From the NCBI GenBank assembly GCA_025559845.1, contig CP048470.1, forward strand, positions 920,001 through 984,000: 64,000 bases of DNA, read 5' to 3'. Each line of letters opens with the position of its first letter. The first letter of the stretch is position 1. The translations under genes and the position numbers were made by a program. Positions 56,349 through 64,000 of the stretch are shown here, piece after piece. The notes beneath the pieces are model-generated. The model saw only the letters and a program-made list of their open reading frames with translations. It had not been told where the DNA came from and made no database searches. The stretch is from Agrobacterium tumefaciens (lineage in GTDB: Bacteria > Pseudomonadota > Alphaproteobacteria > Rhizobiales > Rhizobiaceae).

Positions 56349-57194
56349 TTAGGCTGTCGCGGCGATGCGTGCAGCCTTGCGGCGCTCGACGCGAGCGCGA
56401 ATGGCATCGACATCGGTGATCGGCGTCGCCGCAAAAAGCTGGCGTGTATAGGGATGCTTCGGATCCGCGAACAGTTCCTCTCGCGTGCCCTGCTCCACGG
56501 CAACACCCTTTGAGATCACCATCACGTCATCGGCAATGTAACGCACCACGGAAAGATCGTGGCTGACGAAAACGTAGGTCAGCTCAAATTCTTCCTGAAG
56601 ATCGGCCAGCAGGTTCAGAACCTGCGCCTGAACCGATAGGTCCAACGCAGAAACCGGCTCGTCCAGAACCAGCAGCGTCGGGTTCAGCATCAGGGCGCGT
56701 GCGATGGCGATACGCTGGCGCTGACCGCCCGAGAACATGTGCGGATAACGGTTGAAGTGCTCCGGGCCAAGACCAACCTTGACCAGCATGGCTTCTGCGC
56801 GTTCGCGACGCTCTGCGGCTGGGACGGACGTATTGATCACCAGCGGCTCCATCAACACATCGCCAACCTTCTGGCGCGGATTGAGGCTACCGTAAGGGTT
56901 CTGGAACACCATCTGCACCTTGGAGCGCATATCGGGACCAGGACGACGCTTGGCGATATCAACCGCCTGTCCTTCGATCTTCAGCTCACCGCCCGATGCC
57001 GGGTCAATGAGCGCAATGATGCGCGCAAGCGTGGATTTTCCCGAACCGGATTCACCGACGATGGCCAGCGTTTTGCCACGTTCAACGGCAAAATCGATGC
57101 CTTTCAGCGCTTGCACCATCTTGGAACCGCCGAACATGCCACCCGGAACGTGGTAATCGCGGGTAATCCCCTTACCTTCGACGACAACACTCAT
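56349..57194 (-). CDS. dppF: Dipeptide-type ABC transporter ATP-binding protein (DppF)
   Basis: ATPase of 281 residues with Walker [10 protein letters not shown], signature FSGGQRQR and Walker B LLVLDEP, and the C-terminal oligopeptide transporter domain (KHPYTRQLFAATP). It powers peptide import with DppD. It overlaps dppD by four bases (ATGA) and is the last gene of the operon, ending at the terminator near 56301. Confidence 0.93.
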   Translation of the reverse strand: MSVVVEGKGITRDYHVPGGMFGGSKMVQALKGIDFAVERGKTLAIVGESGSGKSTLARIIALIDPASGGELKIEGQAVDIAKRRPGPDMRSKVQMVFQNPYGSLNPRQKVGDVLMEPLVINTSVPAAERRERAEAMLVKVGLGPEHFNRYPHMFSGGQRQRIAIARALMLNPTLLVLDEPVSALDLSVQAQVLNLLADLQEEFELTYVFVSHDLSVVRYIADDVMVISKGVAVEQGTREELFADPKHPYTRQLFAATPITDVDAIRARVERRKAARIAATA

Positions 57195-58030
57195 TGTACG
57201 CCCTCCTTGCCGAAGAAGTCTGATACCGTCGGCAAACGGTCACCGGTTGCATTTTCCGGCAGCGCGGCAAGCAGCGCCTTGGTGTAAGGATGCTGCGGTG
57301 CTTCGAACAGGCTCAGAACATCCGCTTCTTCCATTTTGCGACCCTTGTATTGCACCACGACACGGTCAGCCGTTTCTGCAACGACGCCCATGTCATGGGT
57401 AATCAGGATCAGCGCCATGCCGTATTCTTCCTGAAGCTTCATCAAGAGATCGAGGATCTGCTTCTGGATCGTCACGTCGAGTGCCGTGGTCGGCTCATCG
57501 GCGATGAGCAGACGCGGCTTCGATGCGATGGCGATGGCGATCATGACGCGCTGGCACTGACCGCCAGACATCTGGTGCGGATAGGCCTTGAGCTTGGTTT
57601 CCGGGTCAGGAATACCAACCGCCTTAAACAGTTCCAGAGCACGGGCGCGTGCCGCAGAACCGCTCATGCCGAGGTTGAGGCGAAGCACTTCCTCGATCTG
57701 GAAGCCGACCGTGAAAGAAGGATTGAGCGAGGCAATCGGCTCCTGGAAGATCATTGTGATCTCCCGGCCGATCAGCTTGCGGCGCTCCTGCGGCGACAGG
57801 GCCAGAAGATTCTTGCCGTCGAAGGTCATTTCGTCGGCAGTGATCATCGCCGTATCGGGCAGCAGGCCCATGACGGCCAGCATCGACACCGATTTGCCCG
57901 AACCGGATTCACCGACGATCGCCAGCACTTCGTGCTTGTCGACCGAGACGTCAATGCCGTCAACGGCAGTAAAAGAACCGGTCGCGGTGGCGAACTTGAC
58001 CGTGAGGTTTTTGATTTTCAGCAGGCTCAT
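57191..58030 (-). CDS. dppD: Dipeptide-type ABC transporter ATP-binding protein (DppD)
   Basis: ATPase of 279 residues with Walker [20 protein letters not shown], signature MSGGQCQR and Walker [13 protein letters not shown], typical of DppD/OppD. The C-terminus carries [13 protein letters not shown]. It lies three bases from dppC and overlaps dppF. Confidence 0.93.
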   Translation of the reverse strand: MSLLKIKNLTVKFATATGSFTAVDGIDVSVDKHEVLAIVGESGSGKSVSMLAVMGLLPDTAMITADEMTFDGKNLLALSPQERRKLIGREITMIFQEPIASLNPSFTVGFQIEEVLRLNLGMSGSAARARALELFKAVGIPDPETKLKAYPHQMSGGQCQRVMIAIAIASKPRLLIADEPTTALDVTIQKQILDLLMKLQEEYGMALILITHDMGVVAETADRVVVQYKGRKMEEADVLSLFEAPQHPYTKALLAALPENATGDRLPTVSDFFGKEGVQ

Positions 58031-58033
58031 TCG

Positions 58034-58948
58034 TTAGCTCCGCTTCAATTTCGGGTCGAGCGCATCACGCAGCCCGTCGCCCATGAGGTTGATCGCGAGC
58101 ACGGAAATCAGGATCGCGAGACCGGGAAGGGTTACAACCCACCATGCGCGCAGAATGAATTCACGCGCTTCGGCAAGCATCGTGCCCCATTCGGACGACG
58201 GCGGCTGCGCACCCATGCCAAGGAAACCGAGTGCCGCCGCATCCAGAACCGCCGACGAGAAAGACAGCGTTGCCTGAACGATCAAGGGCGCGAGGCAGTT
58301 CGGCAAGATGGTCTTGAACATCAGACGCATATTGCCGGCACCGGCCACACGCGCTGCTGTAACATACTCACGACGAAGCTCGCTCATCACCGCCGCGCGC
58401 GTCAGACGCGCAAAGTGCGGCTGGTAGACGATGGCAATCGCAATCATCGCGTTGGTGAGGCCTGGCCCGAGGATCGCAACCAGAACCAGCGCCAGAAGCA
58501 GCGAGGGGAACGCCAGGATGACGTCCATGACGCGCATTATAACGGCATCCACCCAACCACCGAAGAAACCGGCGATAAGACCAATGACAATACCGCCCAC
58601 CAGCGCGATGGAAACAACGACGATACCAATGAACAGCGAATATTGGGCACCGTAGATCAGGCGCGAAAGCATGTCGCGGCCAACCGCATCGGTTCCGAAG
58701 AAGAAGCCGGCGCGACCACCTTCCTGCCAGAATGGCGGGATCAGAAGCGCGTCGCGGTACTGTTGGGTCGGATCATGCGGTGCAAGCAGCGGTGCAAAAA
58801 CCGCAACCAGCACCAAAAGGATGAACACGGCAAGGCCGATGACGGCGCCGCGGTTCTGGCGGAAATAGAACCAGAAATCGGCGATCATCCGGCGGCGAAT
58901 GGCGGCGTCAGAAAGCTTGACGCCCTGGGTCGTGGTCACATTGCTCAT
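58034..58948 (-). CDS. dppC: Dipeptide-type ABC transporter permease (DppC)
   Basis: Permease of 304 residues with an N-terminal OppC-type helix (WFYFRQNRGAVIGLAVFIL), five further helices and the EAA loop (YVTAARVAGAGNMRLMFKTILPN). The start at 58948 overlaps the dppB stop (ATGA); the ORF open to 59086 lies inside dppB and is rejected. Confidence 0.93.
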   Translation of the reverse strand: MSNVTTTQGVKLSDAAIRRRMIADFWFYFRQNRGAVIGLAVFILLVLVAVFAPLLAPHDPTQQYRDALLIPPFWQEGGRAGFFFGTDAVGRDMLSRLIYGAQYSLFIGIVVVSIALVGGIVIGLIAGFFGGWVDAVIMRVMDVILAFPSLLLALVLVAILGPGLTNAMIAIAIVYQPHFARLTRAAVMSELRREYVTAARVAGAGNMRLMFKTILPNCLAPLIVQATLSFSSAVLDAAALGFLGMGAQPPSSEWGTMLAEAREFILRAWWVVTLPGLAILISVLAINLMGDGLRDALDPKLKRS

Positions 58949-59952
58949 TTGTGACGGATCCTTGGATTGATGAGGCCATAGGTCAAATCGACGAGCAGGT
59001 TGACGACCATTACCATGCCCGCGATCAGAAGCAGGCCGCTCTGCACCACCGGATAGTCGCGGCGCGAGATGGAATCGATCATCCACTTGCCGATACCCGG
59101 CCAGGAGAAGATGGTTTCGGTCAGAATGGCACCCGCCATCAGCACGCCAATCTGCAGGCCGATGGTGGTGATGACCGGGATCATGGCATTGCGTAATGCG
59201 TGAATGCCGACGACGCGTGCAGGCGACATGCCCTTGGCACGAGCCGTGCGGACGTAGTCTTCACCCATCACTTCCAGCATTGCCGAACGCGTCTGGCGCG
59301 CAATGACCGCAAGCGGGATCGTGGCAAGCACGACCGATGGCAGGATCAGGTGCGACAACGCCGAGATAAAGGCGCCTTTCTGCCCGGAAATCAGACTGTC
59401 GATCAGCATGAAGCCGGTGACAGACGGGAAGAAATACATCAGCGAGATGCGTCCTGACACCGGCGTCCACTGAAGAATACCGGAGAACATGATGATGAGC
59501 AGAAGCCCCCACCAGAAGATCGGCATCGAAAACCCGACCAAAGCCGTCGTCATGGAGATCTGGTCGAACCAGGAACCGCGACGGATTGCAGCAAGAACGC
59601 CGACAGGAACGCCGATTGCGGTTGCGATGATGATGGCGACGAGGCCAAGCTCGACCGTCGCAGGAAACAGCGACAGGAACTCGGTCAGAACGGGTTTCTT
59701 CGTGACAAGCGAATTACCAAGATCGCCCTGCAGGAGACGCCCTAGAAACTGAAGGTACTGTTGCCAGACAGGCTGGCTGAAGCCGAGCTGTTCGGCAAGC
59801 TGTGCATGCCGTTCGGGCGTAATACCACGCTCGCCTGCCATCAGCAGCACGGGATCGCCCGGCAGCACGCGCACAAAGGCGAAAGCGACAATGGTAATCC
59901 CGAGGAACGTCGGAACGAGATAGAGAAGTTTGCCGAGAATGAACCGGATCAT
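58945..59952 (-). CDS. dppB: Dipeptide-type ABC transporter permease (DppB)
   Basis: Permease of 335 residues beginning MIRFILGKLLYLVPTFLGI, with six helices, the DppB/OppB N-terminal pattern (RVLPGDPVLLMAGERG) and the EAA loop (YVRTARAKGMSPARVVGIHALRNA). It overlaps dppC by four bases. A strong stem-loop lies between it and dppA. Confidence 0.94.
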   Translation of the reverse strand: MIRFILGKLLYLVPTFLGITIVAFAFVRVLPGDPVLLMAGERGITPERHAQLAEQLGFSQPVWQQYLQFLGRLLQGDLGNSLVTKKPVLTEFLSLFPATVELGLVAIIIATAIGVPVGVLAAIRRGSWFDQISMTTALVGFSMPIFWWGLLLIIMFSGILQWTPVSGRISLMYFFPSVTGFMLIDSLISGQKGAFISALSHLILPSVVLATIPLAVIARQTRSAMLEVMGEDYVRTARAKGMSPARVVGIHALRNAMIPVITTIGLQIGVLMAGAILTETIFSWPGIGKWMIDSISRRDYPVVQSGLLLIAGMVMVVNLLVDLTYGLINPRIRHK

Positions 59953-59969
59953 GGTCTTTTTCCTGAAAA

Positions 59970-60002
59970 GACGCGCGGAAGAACATGGTTCTCCCGCGCG
60001 TC
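59970..60002 (-). repeat. Stem-loop between dppA and dppB
   Basis: GACGCGCGG (59970-59978) pairs perfectly with CCGCGCGTC (59994-60002), and AGAAC (59980-59984) with GTTCT (59988-59992) inside it. On the minus strand TTTTC follows. It sits 14 bases after the dppA stop. Such hairpins commonly keep binding-protein mRNA more abundant than the downstream permease mRNA by partial termination or 3' end protection. Confidence 0.7.
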
Positions 60003-60015
60003 CTGTTGTTTGGGA

Positions 60016-61620
60016 TTACTCCGTGATGTCAACGGTGTCGAAAACGAAGTCGCCAAGCGGGCTCATCTGGAAGCCCGTTACGTTCTTGCGCATCGGCACG
60101 TACTGAGTGGAGTGGTCGAGGGTTGCCCAAGGAGCCTGGTCCTTGAAGACGACCTGCGCCTGCTCATAGAGCTTCGTACGTTCAGCAACGTCGCTCGTCT
60201 GCTTTGCCTTGGTCAGGAGATCGGAGAACTCCTTGTTGCACCAGAAAGCGCGGTTTGCACCGCCCGGCTGAGCCGAAGCGCAAGACAGCAGAACGCTGAG
60301 GAAGTTGTCCGGGTCACCATTGTCGCCCGTCCAGCCGAGGATGACGGCGCCGTCACGGCCCGGTTCCATCGACTTCTTCAGGTATTCGCCCCACTCGTAG
60401 GAAACGATCTCGACCTTGACGCCAACCTTGGCGAAGTCCGACTGCAGAAGCTCGGCGGTACGACGGGCGTTCGGCATGTAAGGACGCTGTACCGGCATCG
60501 CCCAGATCTTCATCGACAGATCCTTGACGCCTGCTTCTTCGAGAAGCTTCTTGGAGGCTTCCGGATCGTATGCGTCATCCTTGACGCTGTCGTTGTACGA
60601 CCACATTGTCGGCGGGATCGGGTTCTTTGCGACCTGACCGTTGCCCTGGAACACGGCGTCAATGATCGCCTGCTTGTTCATGGCCATGTTGAGGGCCTTA
60701 CGAACCTTCGGATCGTCGAACGGCTTAACCGTGGTGTTGTAGGCAAGGTAACCAACGTTAAGGCCGGACTGCTCGTCAAGCTTCAGGTTGGTATCGGCGC
60801 GGATGGCGTCGAGGTCAGCCGGTGCCGGGTAAGGCATCAGGTGGCATTCGCCAGCCTTAAGCTTCTGAAGACGAACAGCAGCGTCCGGCGTGATTGCGAA
60901 GATCAGGTCGTCGATCTTCGGTGCGGTGCCCCAGTAGTCGGCGTTCTTCTGGTAGCGGATAACCGCGTCCTTCTGGTAAGCGACGAACTTGAATGGACCC
61001 GTACCGATCGGCAGGTTGTTGAAGTCTTCCTTCGTGCCGGCCTTGTCGAGCGTATCGGCATATTCCTTCGAGACGATCGAAGCGAAAGGCATGGCGATGT
61101 TCGCGAGGAACGGAGCTTCCGGGTGCTTCAGGACGAACTTGACGGTGTAGTCGTCGACCTTGGTCACTTCCTTGATCAGCGACGGCATTTCCATCGAGGA
61201 ATAATACTCGTAGGTGATGCCGGCGATGTACTGATGCCACGGGTTCTTGTCGTTGCCCTGGCGGTCATAGCTGAAGATCACGTCATCAGCGTTGAAGTCG
61301 CGGCTCGGCGTGAACTTGTCGTTGGAATGCCACTTCACGCCCTTGCGCAGGTGGAAGGTGTATTCCAGGCCGTCAGCGGAAACTTCCCACTTTTCAGCAA
61401 GTGCAGGCTCGATTTCGGTCGTGCCCTTCTTGAATTCAACAAGACGGTTGAAGACCGGGTGCGCCGACGCATCGAAGGTACCGCCGCCAGTGTAAGGCGC
61501 CGGATCGAAGCCCTCGGGCGAAGCCTCGGAGCAATAAACGAAGGTTTTCGCCATGGCGGGCATGGCGGAAGTGATCGCAATCGCAGAAGCGATCAGCAAA
61601 CTGCGGGTCAGCGTTTTCAT
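60016..61620 (-). CDS. dppA: Dipeptide-type ABC transporter substrate-binding protein (DppA)
   Basis: Periplasmic solute-binding protein of 534 residues (SBP_bac_5 family) with a signal peptide ending near AMA-KTF (residue 24). It shows the features [43 protein letters not shown] and C-terminal [11 protein letters not shown], with two Cys pairs likely as in E. coli DppA. It delivers dipeptides, or possibly heme or a similar ligand, to DppBCDF. GGAAAGGACC precedes the ATG. First transporter gene after pepQ. Confidence 0.94.
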   Translation of the reverse strand: MKTLTRSLLIASAIAITSAMPAMAKTFVYCSEASPEGFDPAPYTGGGTFDASAHPVFNRLVEFKKGTTEIEPALAEKWEVSADGLEYTFHLRKGVKWHSNDKFTPSRDFNADDVIFSYDRQGNDKNPWHQYIAGITYEYYSSMEMPSLIKEVTKVDDYTVKFVLKHPEAPFLANIAMPFASIVSKEYADTLDKAGTKEDFNNLPIGTGPFKFVAYQKDAVIRYQKNADYWGTAPKIDDLIFAITPDAAVRLQKLKAGECHLMPYPAPADLDAIRADTNLKLDEQSGLNVGYLAYNTTVKPFDDPKVRKALNMAMNKQAIIDAVFQGNGQVAKNPIPPTMWSYNDSVKDDAYDPEASKKLLEEAGVKDLSMKIWAMPVQRPYMPNARRTAELLQSDFAKVGVKVEIVSYEWGEYLKKSMEPGRDGAVILGWTGDNGDPDNFLSVLLSCASAQPGGANRAFWCNKEFSDLLTKAKQTSDVAERTKLYEQAQVVFKDQAPWATLDHSTQYVPMRKNVTGFQMSPLGDFVFDTVDITE

Positions 61621-61657
61621 CTGGTGGTCCTTTCCCTCTTTATCTGAGTCCTGTTTC

Positions 61658-61678
61658 GGCCCGTTGACGGGCCTTTTT
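61658..61678 (+). terminator. Terminator-like hairpin pointing away from dppA
   Basis: GGCCCG (61658-61663), TTGA loop, CGGGCC (61668-61673), followed by TTTTT on the plus strand. Both flanking genes are on the minus strand, on which the stem is followed by GAAACAG, so it is not an obvious terminator for pepQ. Confidence 0.45.
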
Positions 61679-61738
61679 GCCTGGTCAGCGACAACACGTG
61701 ATGCGCGTTGCCGATCGGACTTATTGCCTCCCGACCAA

Positions 61739-62926
61739 TTACCTTGCGTCCGGCTGAAAGAGCCGGTCGAGGTTCGTTTCCGGAGCGCAGAACCACCGTG
61801 GCCCGGCCTCCGTCATATATGCGATATCTTCGAGGCGGACACCGCACTCCCCATAAACGCACAGCATCGGCTCAATGGAGAAGCACATGCCAGGTTCAAG
61901 CGGCGTCTCATTGCCTGTAACGATATATGGTTCTTCGTGAATATCCAGTCCAAGTCCGTGCCCGGTGCGATGGGGCAGTCCTGGAACGGTGTAACCGGGG
62001 CCAAAGCCCGCATCCGTCAGCGACTGACGCGCAGCCGCATCCACCTGCGAACAGGCAACACCATTTTTTGCTGCAGCAAAAGCCGCAGCCTGCGCATCGC
62101 GTTCGGCGTTCCAGATGAAACGCTGGCGGCCGGTGGCCTGACCGAAGACATATGTGCGTGTGATATCAGAGCGATAGCCGTGCAGTATTCCGCCGAGATC
62201 GACCAGAACCATATCGCCGTCATTCAGCGTCTGGGCATAAGGAACACCGTGCGGATAGGCAGTCGCCTCACCAAACTGAACAGCAACGAAAAGCGGCTTG
62301 AGGCCAAGCGCGATGTGGGCAGCATTAACGAAGTCAGCGACTTCGGTGGTTGAAACACCGGCGCGCAGGTTCTCAAAAACGGCCTTTTGCACGCCGTAGC
62401 TGGCGTCCATCGCGGTCTGGATGATGGCGATTTCCGCTGCAGACTTGATCTGCCGCTGCCTGACGATCATCGGCTGGGCTGAAATCACACGCCCTTCCAG
62501 GCGCTGCATCAAGGCAGAAGCAAAAACGAAGGGCGTTGCCGGATCGATTGCGAGCAAGCTGCCGGGACAAACCAAAGCCTGAAAGCGGTCTGCCATCAGG
62601 TCGAACGGGCTCTCGTCTTCTTCCCATACGGCAACGTTACCCGGAATACGGATCAGCGTTTGCAGCTTGGGCTCTTCGAAAGTCGGGCTGACGTAGGTCA
62701 ATTCACCGTCAGCCGGCACCAGAGCACCATGAATTCGTTCAGACAATCCGAGCGACAGGCCAGTGTAATAGGTCAACGATGACGAAGCATCGAGCCAAAC
62801 GGCCTTTACGTTGTTCTGGATCATTTGCATTTGCAGATTGCGGACGCGCAATCTCAATTCGTCTTCAGCGATCGGCGCAACCGCGACCGGCTGAAAGCGC
62901 TTTAGCGCTTCTATAAAGTCTGCCAT
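61739..62926 (-). CDS. pepQ: M24-family peptidase (Xaa-Pro dipeptidase type)
   Basis: Cytoplasmic aminopeptidase-P/prolidase-like enzyme of 395 residues: N-terminal creatinase-like domain (about 1-150) and a pita-bread catalytic domain. The five metal ligands are visible: Asp pair in [19 protein letters not shown], His in [14 protein letters not shown], and Glu in FSIEP and GVRLEDI. The start at 62926 follows GGGGAGAG; 41 further in-frame codons above it are rejected. It lies 118 bases upstream of dppA on the same strand, so imported Xaa-Pro dipeptides could be cut directly; proline released would feed PutA. Confidence 0.88.
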   Translation of the reverse strand: MADFIEALKRFQPVAVAPIAEDELRLRVRNLQMQMIQNNVKAVWLDASSSLTYYTGLSLGLSERIHGALVPADGELTYVSPTFEEPKLQTLIRIPGNVAVWEEDESPFDLMADRFQALVCPGSLLAIDPATPFVFASALMQRLEGRVISAQPMIVRQRQIKSAAEIAIIQTAMDASYGVQKAVFENLRAGVSTTEVADFVNAAHIALGLKPLFVAVQFGEATAYPHGVPYAQTLNDGDMVLVDLGGILHGYRSDITRTYVFGQATGRQRFIWNAERDAQAAAFAAAKNGVACSQVDAAARQSLTDAGFGPGYTVPGLPHRTGHGLGLDIHEEPYIVTGNETPLEPGMCFSIEPMLCVYGECGVRLEDIAYMTEAGPRWFCAPETNLDRLFQPDAR

Positions 62927-63266
62927 TCTCTCCCCGTCGCTTTTGGGCACACAAACACCAACGTGCTGGCAACCTCCCAAGCGTTCTTTTGCACATGCAT
63001 AACACACGCAATTGGCGAGGCAATGGGCCGGGAACACGGCCAGCCACAAAACTGTGCATATTTATCTAGACATAACGAAAACGTGATCGCCAGACTTCAA
63101 TCCAAATGAAAGCTCGCCTTGACGACACGACAAAAATCTCAACCCCAGCCGGCGCACTACCGAAGCCGGCAGGGACAGAGTGGCTGGAGCAACCACGACA
63201 GCAAAGAGCCGGATGACTTGAGATCGCCATCCAGGCCGTAACCAAGCAAGAATTTTGGAAAGCCCT

Positions 63267-63390
63267 AAAAAGGAAAAAGCCTGCCGCGGGAGGAGGTGCG
63301 GCAGGCTTCAAACTTGATCGACGATTGGGAGGAGGAGTACCGTCGATCCACATCTAACGACGCTGGGAGGAGGAGTGCGCCGTTTCGATG
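63267..63390 (-). ncRNA. Predicted small RNA with three CUCCUCCC hairpin loops (cuckoo type)
   Basis: Read on the minus strand, three hairpins follow each other. Hairpin 1: AACGGCGC and GCGTCGTT (complements of 63377-63384 and 63356-63363) close a 13-nt loop; one G-U pair makes the stem complete in RNA, while the plus-strand copy would have an A-C mismatch, so the minus strand is the transcribed one. Hairpin 2: GATCGACG with CGTCGATC (63341-63348, 63316-63323). Hairpin 3: AAGCCTGCCGC with GCGGCAGGCTT (63298-63308, 63277-63287), then TTTTTCCTTTTT as terminator. Each loop contains CTCCTCCC, complementary to Shine-Dalgarno sequence. Repeated CCUCCUCCC loops are the mark of the cuckoo/CcsR sRNAs of alphaproteobacteria. 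No DUF1127 gene is adjacent. Confidence 0.75.
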
Positions 63391-63396
63391 ATTTAA

Positions 63397-63402
63397 ATAT
63401 AG
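63397..63402 (-). promoter_or_regulatory. Candidate -10 element for the small RNA
   Basis: CTATAT on the minus strand, the usual alphaproteobacterial -10 form, 13 bases before the first hairpin. No good -35 hexamer is visible 16-18 bases further up, so the promoter may need an activator or another sigma factor. Confidence 0.4.
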
Positions 63403-63438
63403 TCGAATTTGCGAATTTTAACAGAGCAACTCTCGCAA

Positions 63439-63466
63439 TGCAGCAATGCATTTCTGCATGGCTGCA
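63439..63466. repeat. Imperfect 12-bp inverted repeat behind the SDR gene
   Basis: TGCAGCAATGCA (63439-63450), TTTC, TGCATGGCTGCA (63455-63466), one mismatch. It lies 47 bases after the SDR stop and 37 bases before the small-RNA -10 element, so it may be the SDR transcript end or an operator for the small RNA. Confidence 0.4.
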
Positions 63467-63512
63467 AAATCGCTGCACGGTTTTTCATCAACTACGTGGC
63501 GAACTGCGTCGC

Positions 63513-64000
63513 TCAGCTCTCGCGATAGACTTGAAAACCGGCAAAAGATTGATTGACCGGCATCAATTCGAGGCTGTTGATATTGATGTGCTTGGGCTGC
63601 GAGGCAACCCAGTGGATCGTATTGGCGATATCGTCCGCCGTGATCGGATTGACACCCTTGTAGAGATTGTCCGACGCTTCCTGATTGCCACCGGTACGCA
63701 CAAGCGTGAACTCGGTTTCACACATGCCCGGTTCGATTGACGTCACGCGGACACCCTTACCGTGCAGATCGGAACGCAACCCCAGGGAAAACTGCCGCAG
63801 GAATGCTTTGGTCCCGCCATAGACGTTGCCGCCAAGGTAGGGATATGTCGCGGCGACGGAGGCAAGATTGACCACCATTCCCCGGCGCTCGATCAGCGTC
63901 GGCAGCAGATGATGGGTAATGTTCAAAAGGCCGGTGATGTTGGTGTTCACCATGGTGTGCCAGTCTTTCAGCGGCACCTGGGGTGCCGGTGAAGTGCCGA
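63513..64000 (-). CDS. Short-chain dehydrogenase/reductase (YdfG-like), 5' end outside window
   Basis: The last 162 codons of an SDR oxidoreductase. Visible parts are TNITGLLNITHHLLPTLIER, the catalytic Ser region NLASVAATYPYLGGN, YxxxK in VYGGTKAF, and the PG motif SIEPGMCETEF. This matches the NADP-dependent 3-hydroxy acid dehydrogenase YdfG group (L-allo-threonine, serine and malonic semialdehyde substrates). The N-terminal cofactor-binding motif and start lie right of the window. The frame is open to base 64000. Confidence 0.9.
   Translation of the reverse strand, partial: GTSPAPQVPLKDWHTMVNTNITGLLNITHHLLPTLIERRGMVVNLASVAATYPYLGGNVYGGTKAFLRQFSLGLRSDLHGKGVRVTSIEPGMCETEFTLVRTGGNQEASDNLYKGVNPITADDIANTIHWVASQPKHININSLELMPVNQSFAGFQVYRES

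Larger units (their letters stand above)
62927..63512. other. Intergenic region between the SDR gene and pepQ
   Basis: About 590 bases without a protein gene. It contains the predicted small RNA on the minus strand (63267-63390), its -10-like element, an imperfect hairpin at 63439-63466 behind the SDR gene, and the pepQ promoter side (62927-63250), where I see no further clear structure. Confidence 0.6.

Noticed and set aside
57290..58954. Plus-strand open frame of 554 codons across dppD and dppC
   Set aside because: Antisense shadow: His/Arg/Gln-rich, while the minus strand encodes intact transporter proteins.
59761..61647. Plus-strand open frame of 628 codons opposite dppA
   Set aside because: Shadow of dppA, which has a signal peptide and family motifs on the minus strand.

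Overview
The window looks like chromosomal DNA from a member of the Rhizobiaceae, most probably an Agrobacterium-type species. Signs are the putR/putA pair, the phyR-nepR-ecfG stress locus, a rkpK-lpsL-like UDP-galacturonate pair, the carboxyspermidine route to spermidine, DUF4167, and dense ABC transporter operons. There are no tRNA or rRNA genes, insertion sequences, phage genes or CRISPR arrays. Both end genes are cut by the window edges (an M23 peptidase on the left, an SDR oxidoreductase on the right).

Layout. 1-13.9 kb is a housekeeping block: M23 peptidoglycan hydrolase, clpB, a DUF4167 protein, the minus-strand run lysC-ptsP-prfA-prmC, and a DEAD-box RNA helicase. 14-16.4 kb holds carboxyspermidine dehydrogenase and decarboxylase. 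16.5-24.4 kb is a general stress response region: a DUF883 plus holin-like membrane pair, galE, a PRC-barrel protein, a membrane HWE kinase, a soluble HWE kinase, phyR, and nepR-ecfG. 24.4-28.7 kb is putR and a bifunctional putA. 28.7-35.2 kb carries ssuBCA-like transport genes, a LysR regulator, a serine hydrolase, a glutathionyl-hydroquinone reductase and an EamA exporter. 35.6-40.4 kb carries UDP-glucose dehydrogenase, UDP-glucuronate epimerase and a PQQ glucose dehydrogenase. 40.4-51.5 kb is a nine-gene minus-strand module (liv-type ABC transporter, GMC oxidoreductase, 3-hydroxyisobutyrate dehydrogenase, acetoacetyl-CoA synthetase, 3-hydroxybutyrate dehydrogenase) with a divergent LysR gene. 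51.6-56.3 kb has an LLM flavin enzyme, an enolase-superfamily dehydratase, a GntR regulator and a polyol dehydrogenase. 56.3-63 kb is pepQ-dppABCDF. 63.2-64 kb has a predicted small RNA and the partial SDR gene.

How parts work together. Reading intergenic DNA shows six exact matches to the alphaproteobacterial EcfG sigma promoter (GGAAC, 16-17 nt, CGTT), and a seventh with a degenerate -10 in front of nepR. About one exact match would be expected by chance in 64 kb on both strands with both spacings at equal base frequencies. They precede phyR, the soluble HWE kinase, the PRC-barrel gene, the DUF883 pair, glucose dehydrogenase and a gene-free spot behind the membrane kinase. That last promoter is followed within about 120 nt by three stem-loops: the first has a C-rich loop and the last is terminator-like. 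I propose a stress-induced small RNA resembling GsrN of Caulobacter. A second predicted small RNA (about 63267-63390, minus strand) has three tandem hairpins, each showing a CUCCUCCC anti-Shine-Dalgarno loop, as in the cuckoo family of alphaproteobacterial sRNAs. These two RNAs are the most interesting features here. No database search, folding program or expression data was available, so gene calls rest on protein motifs and context.
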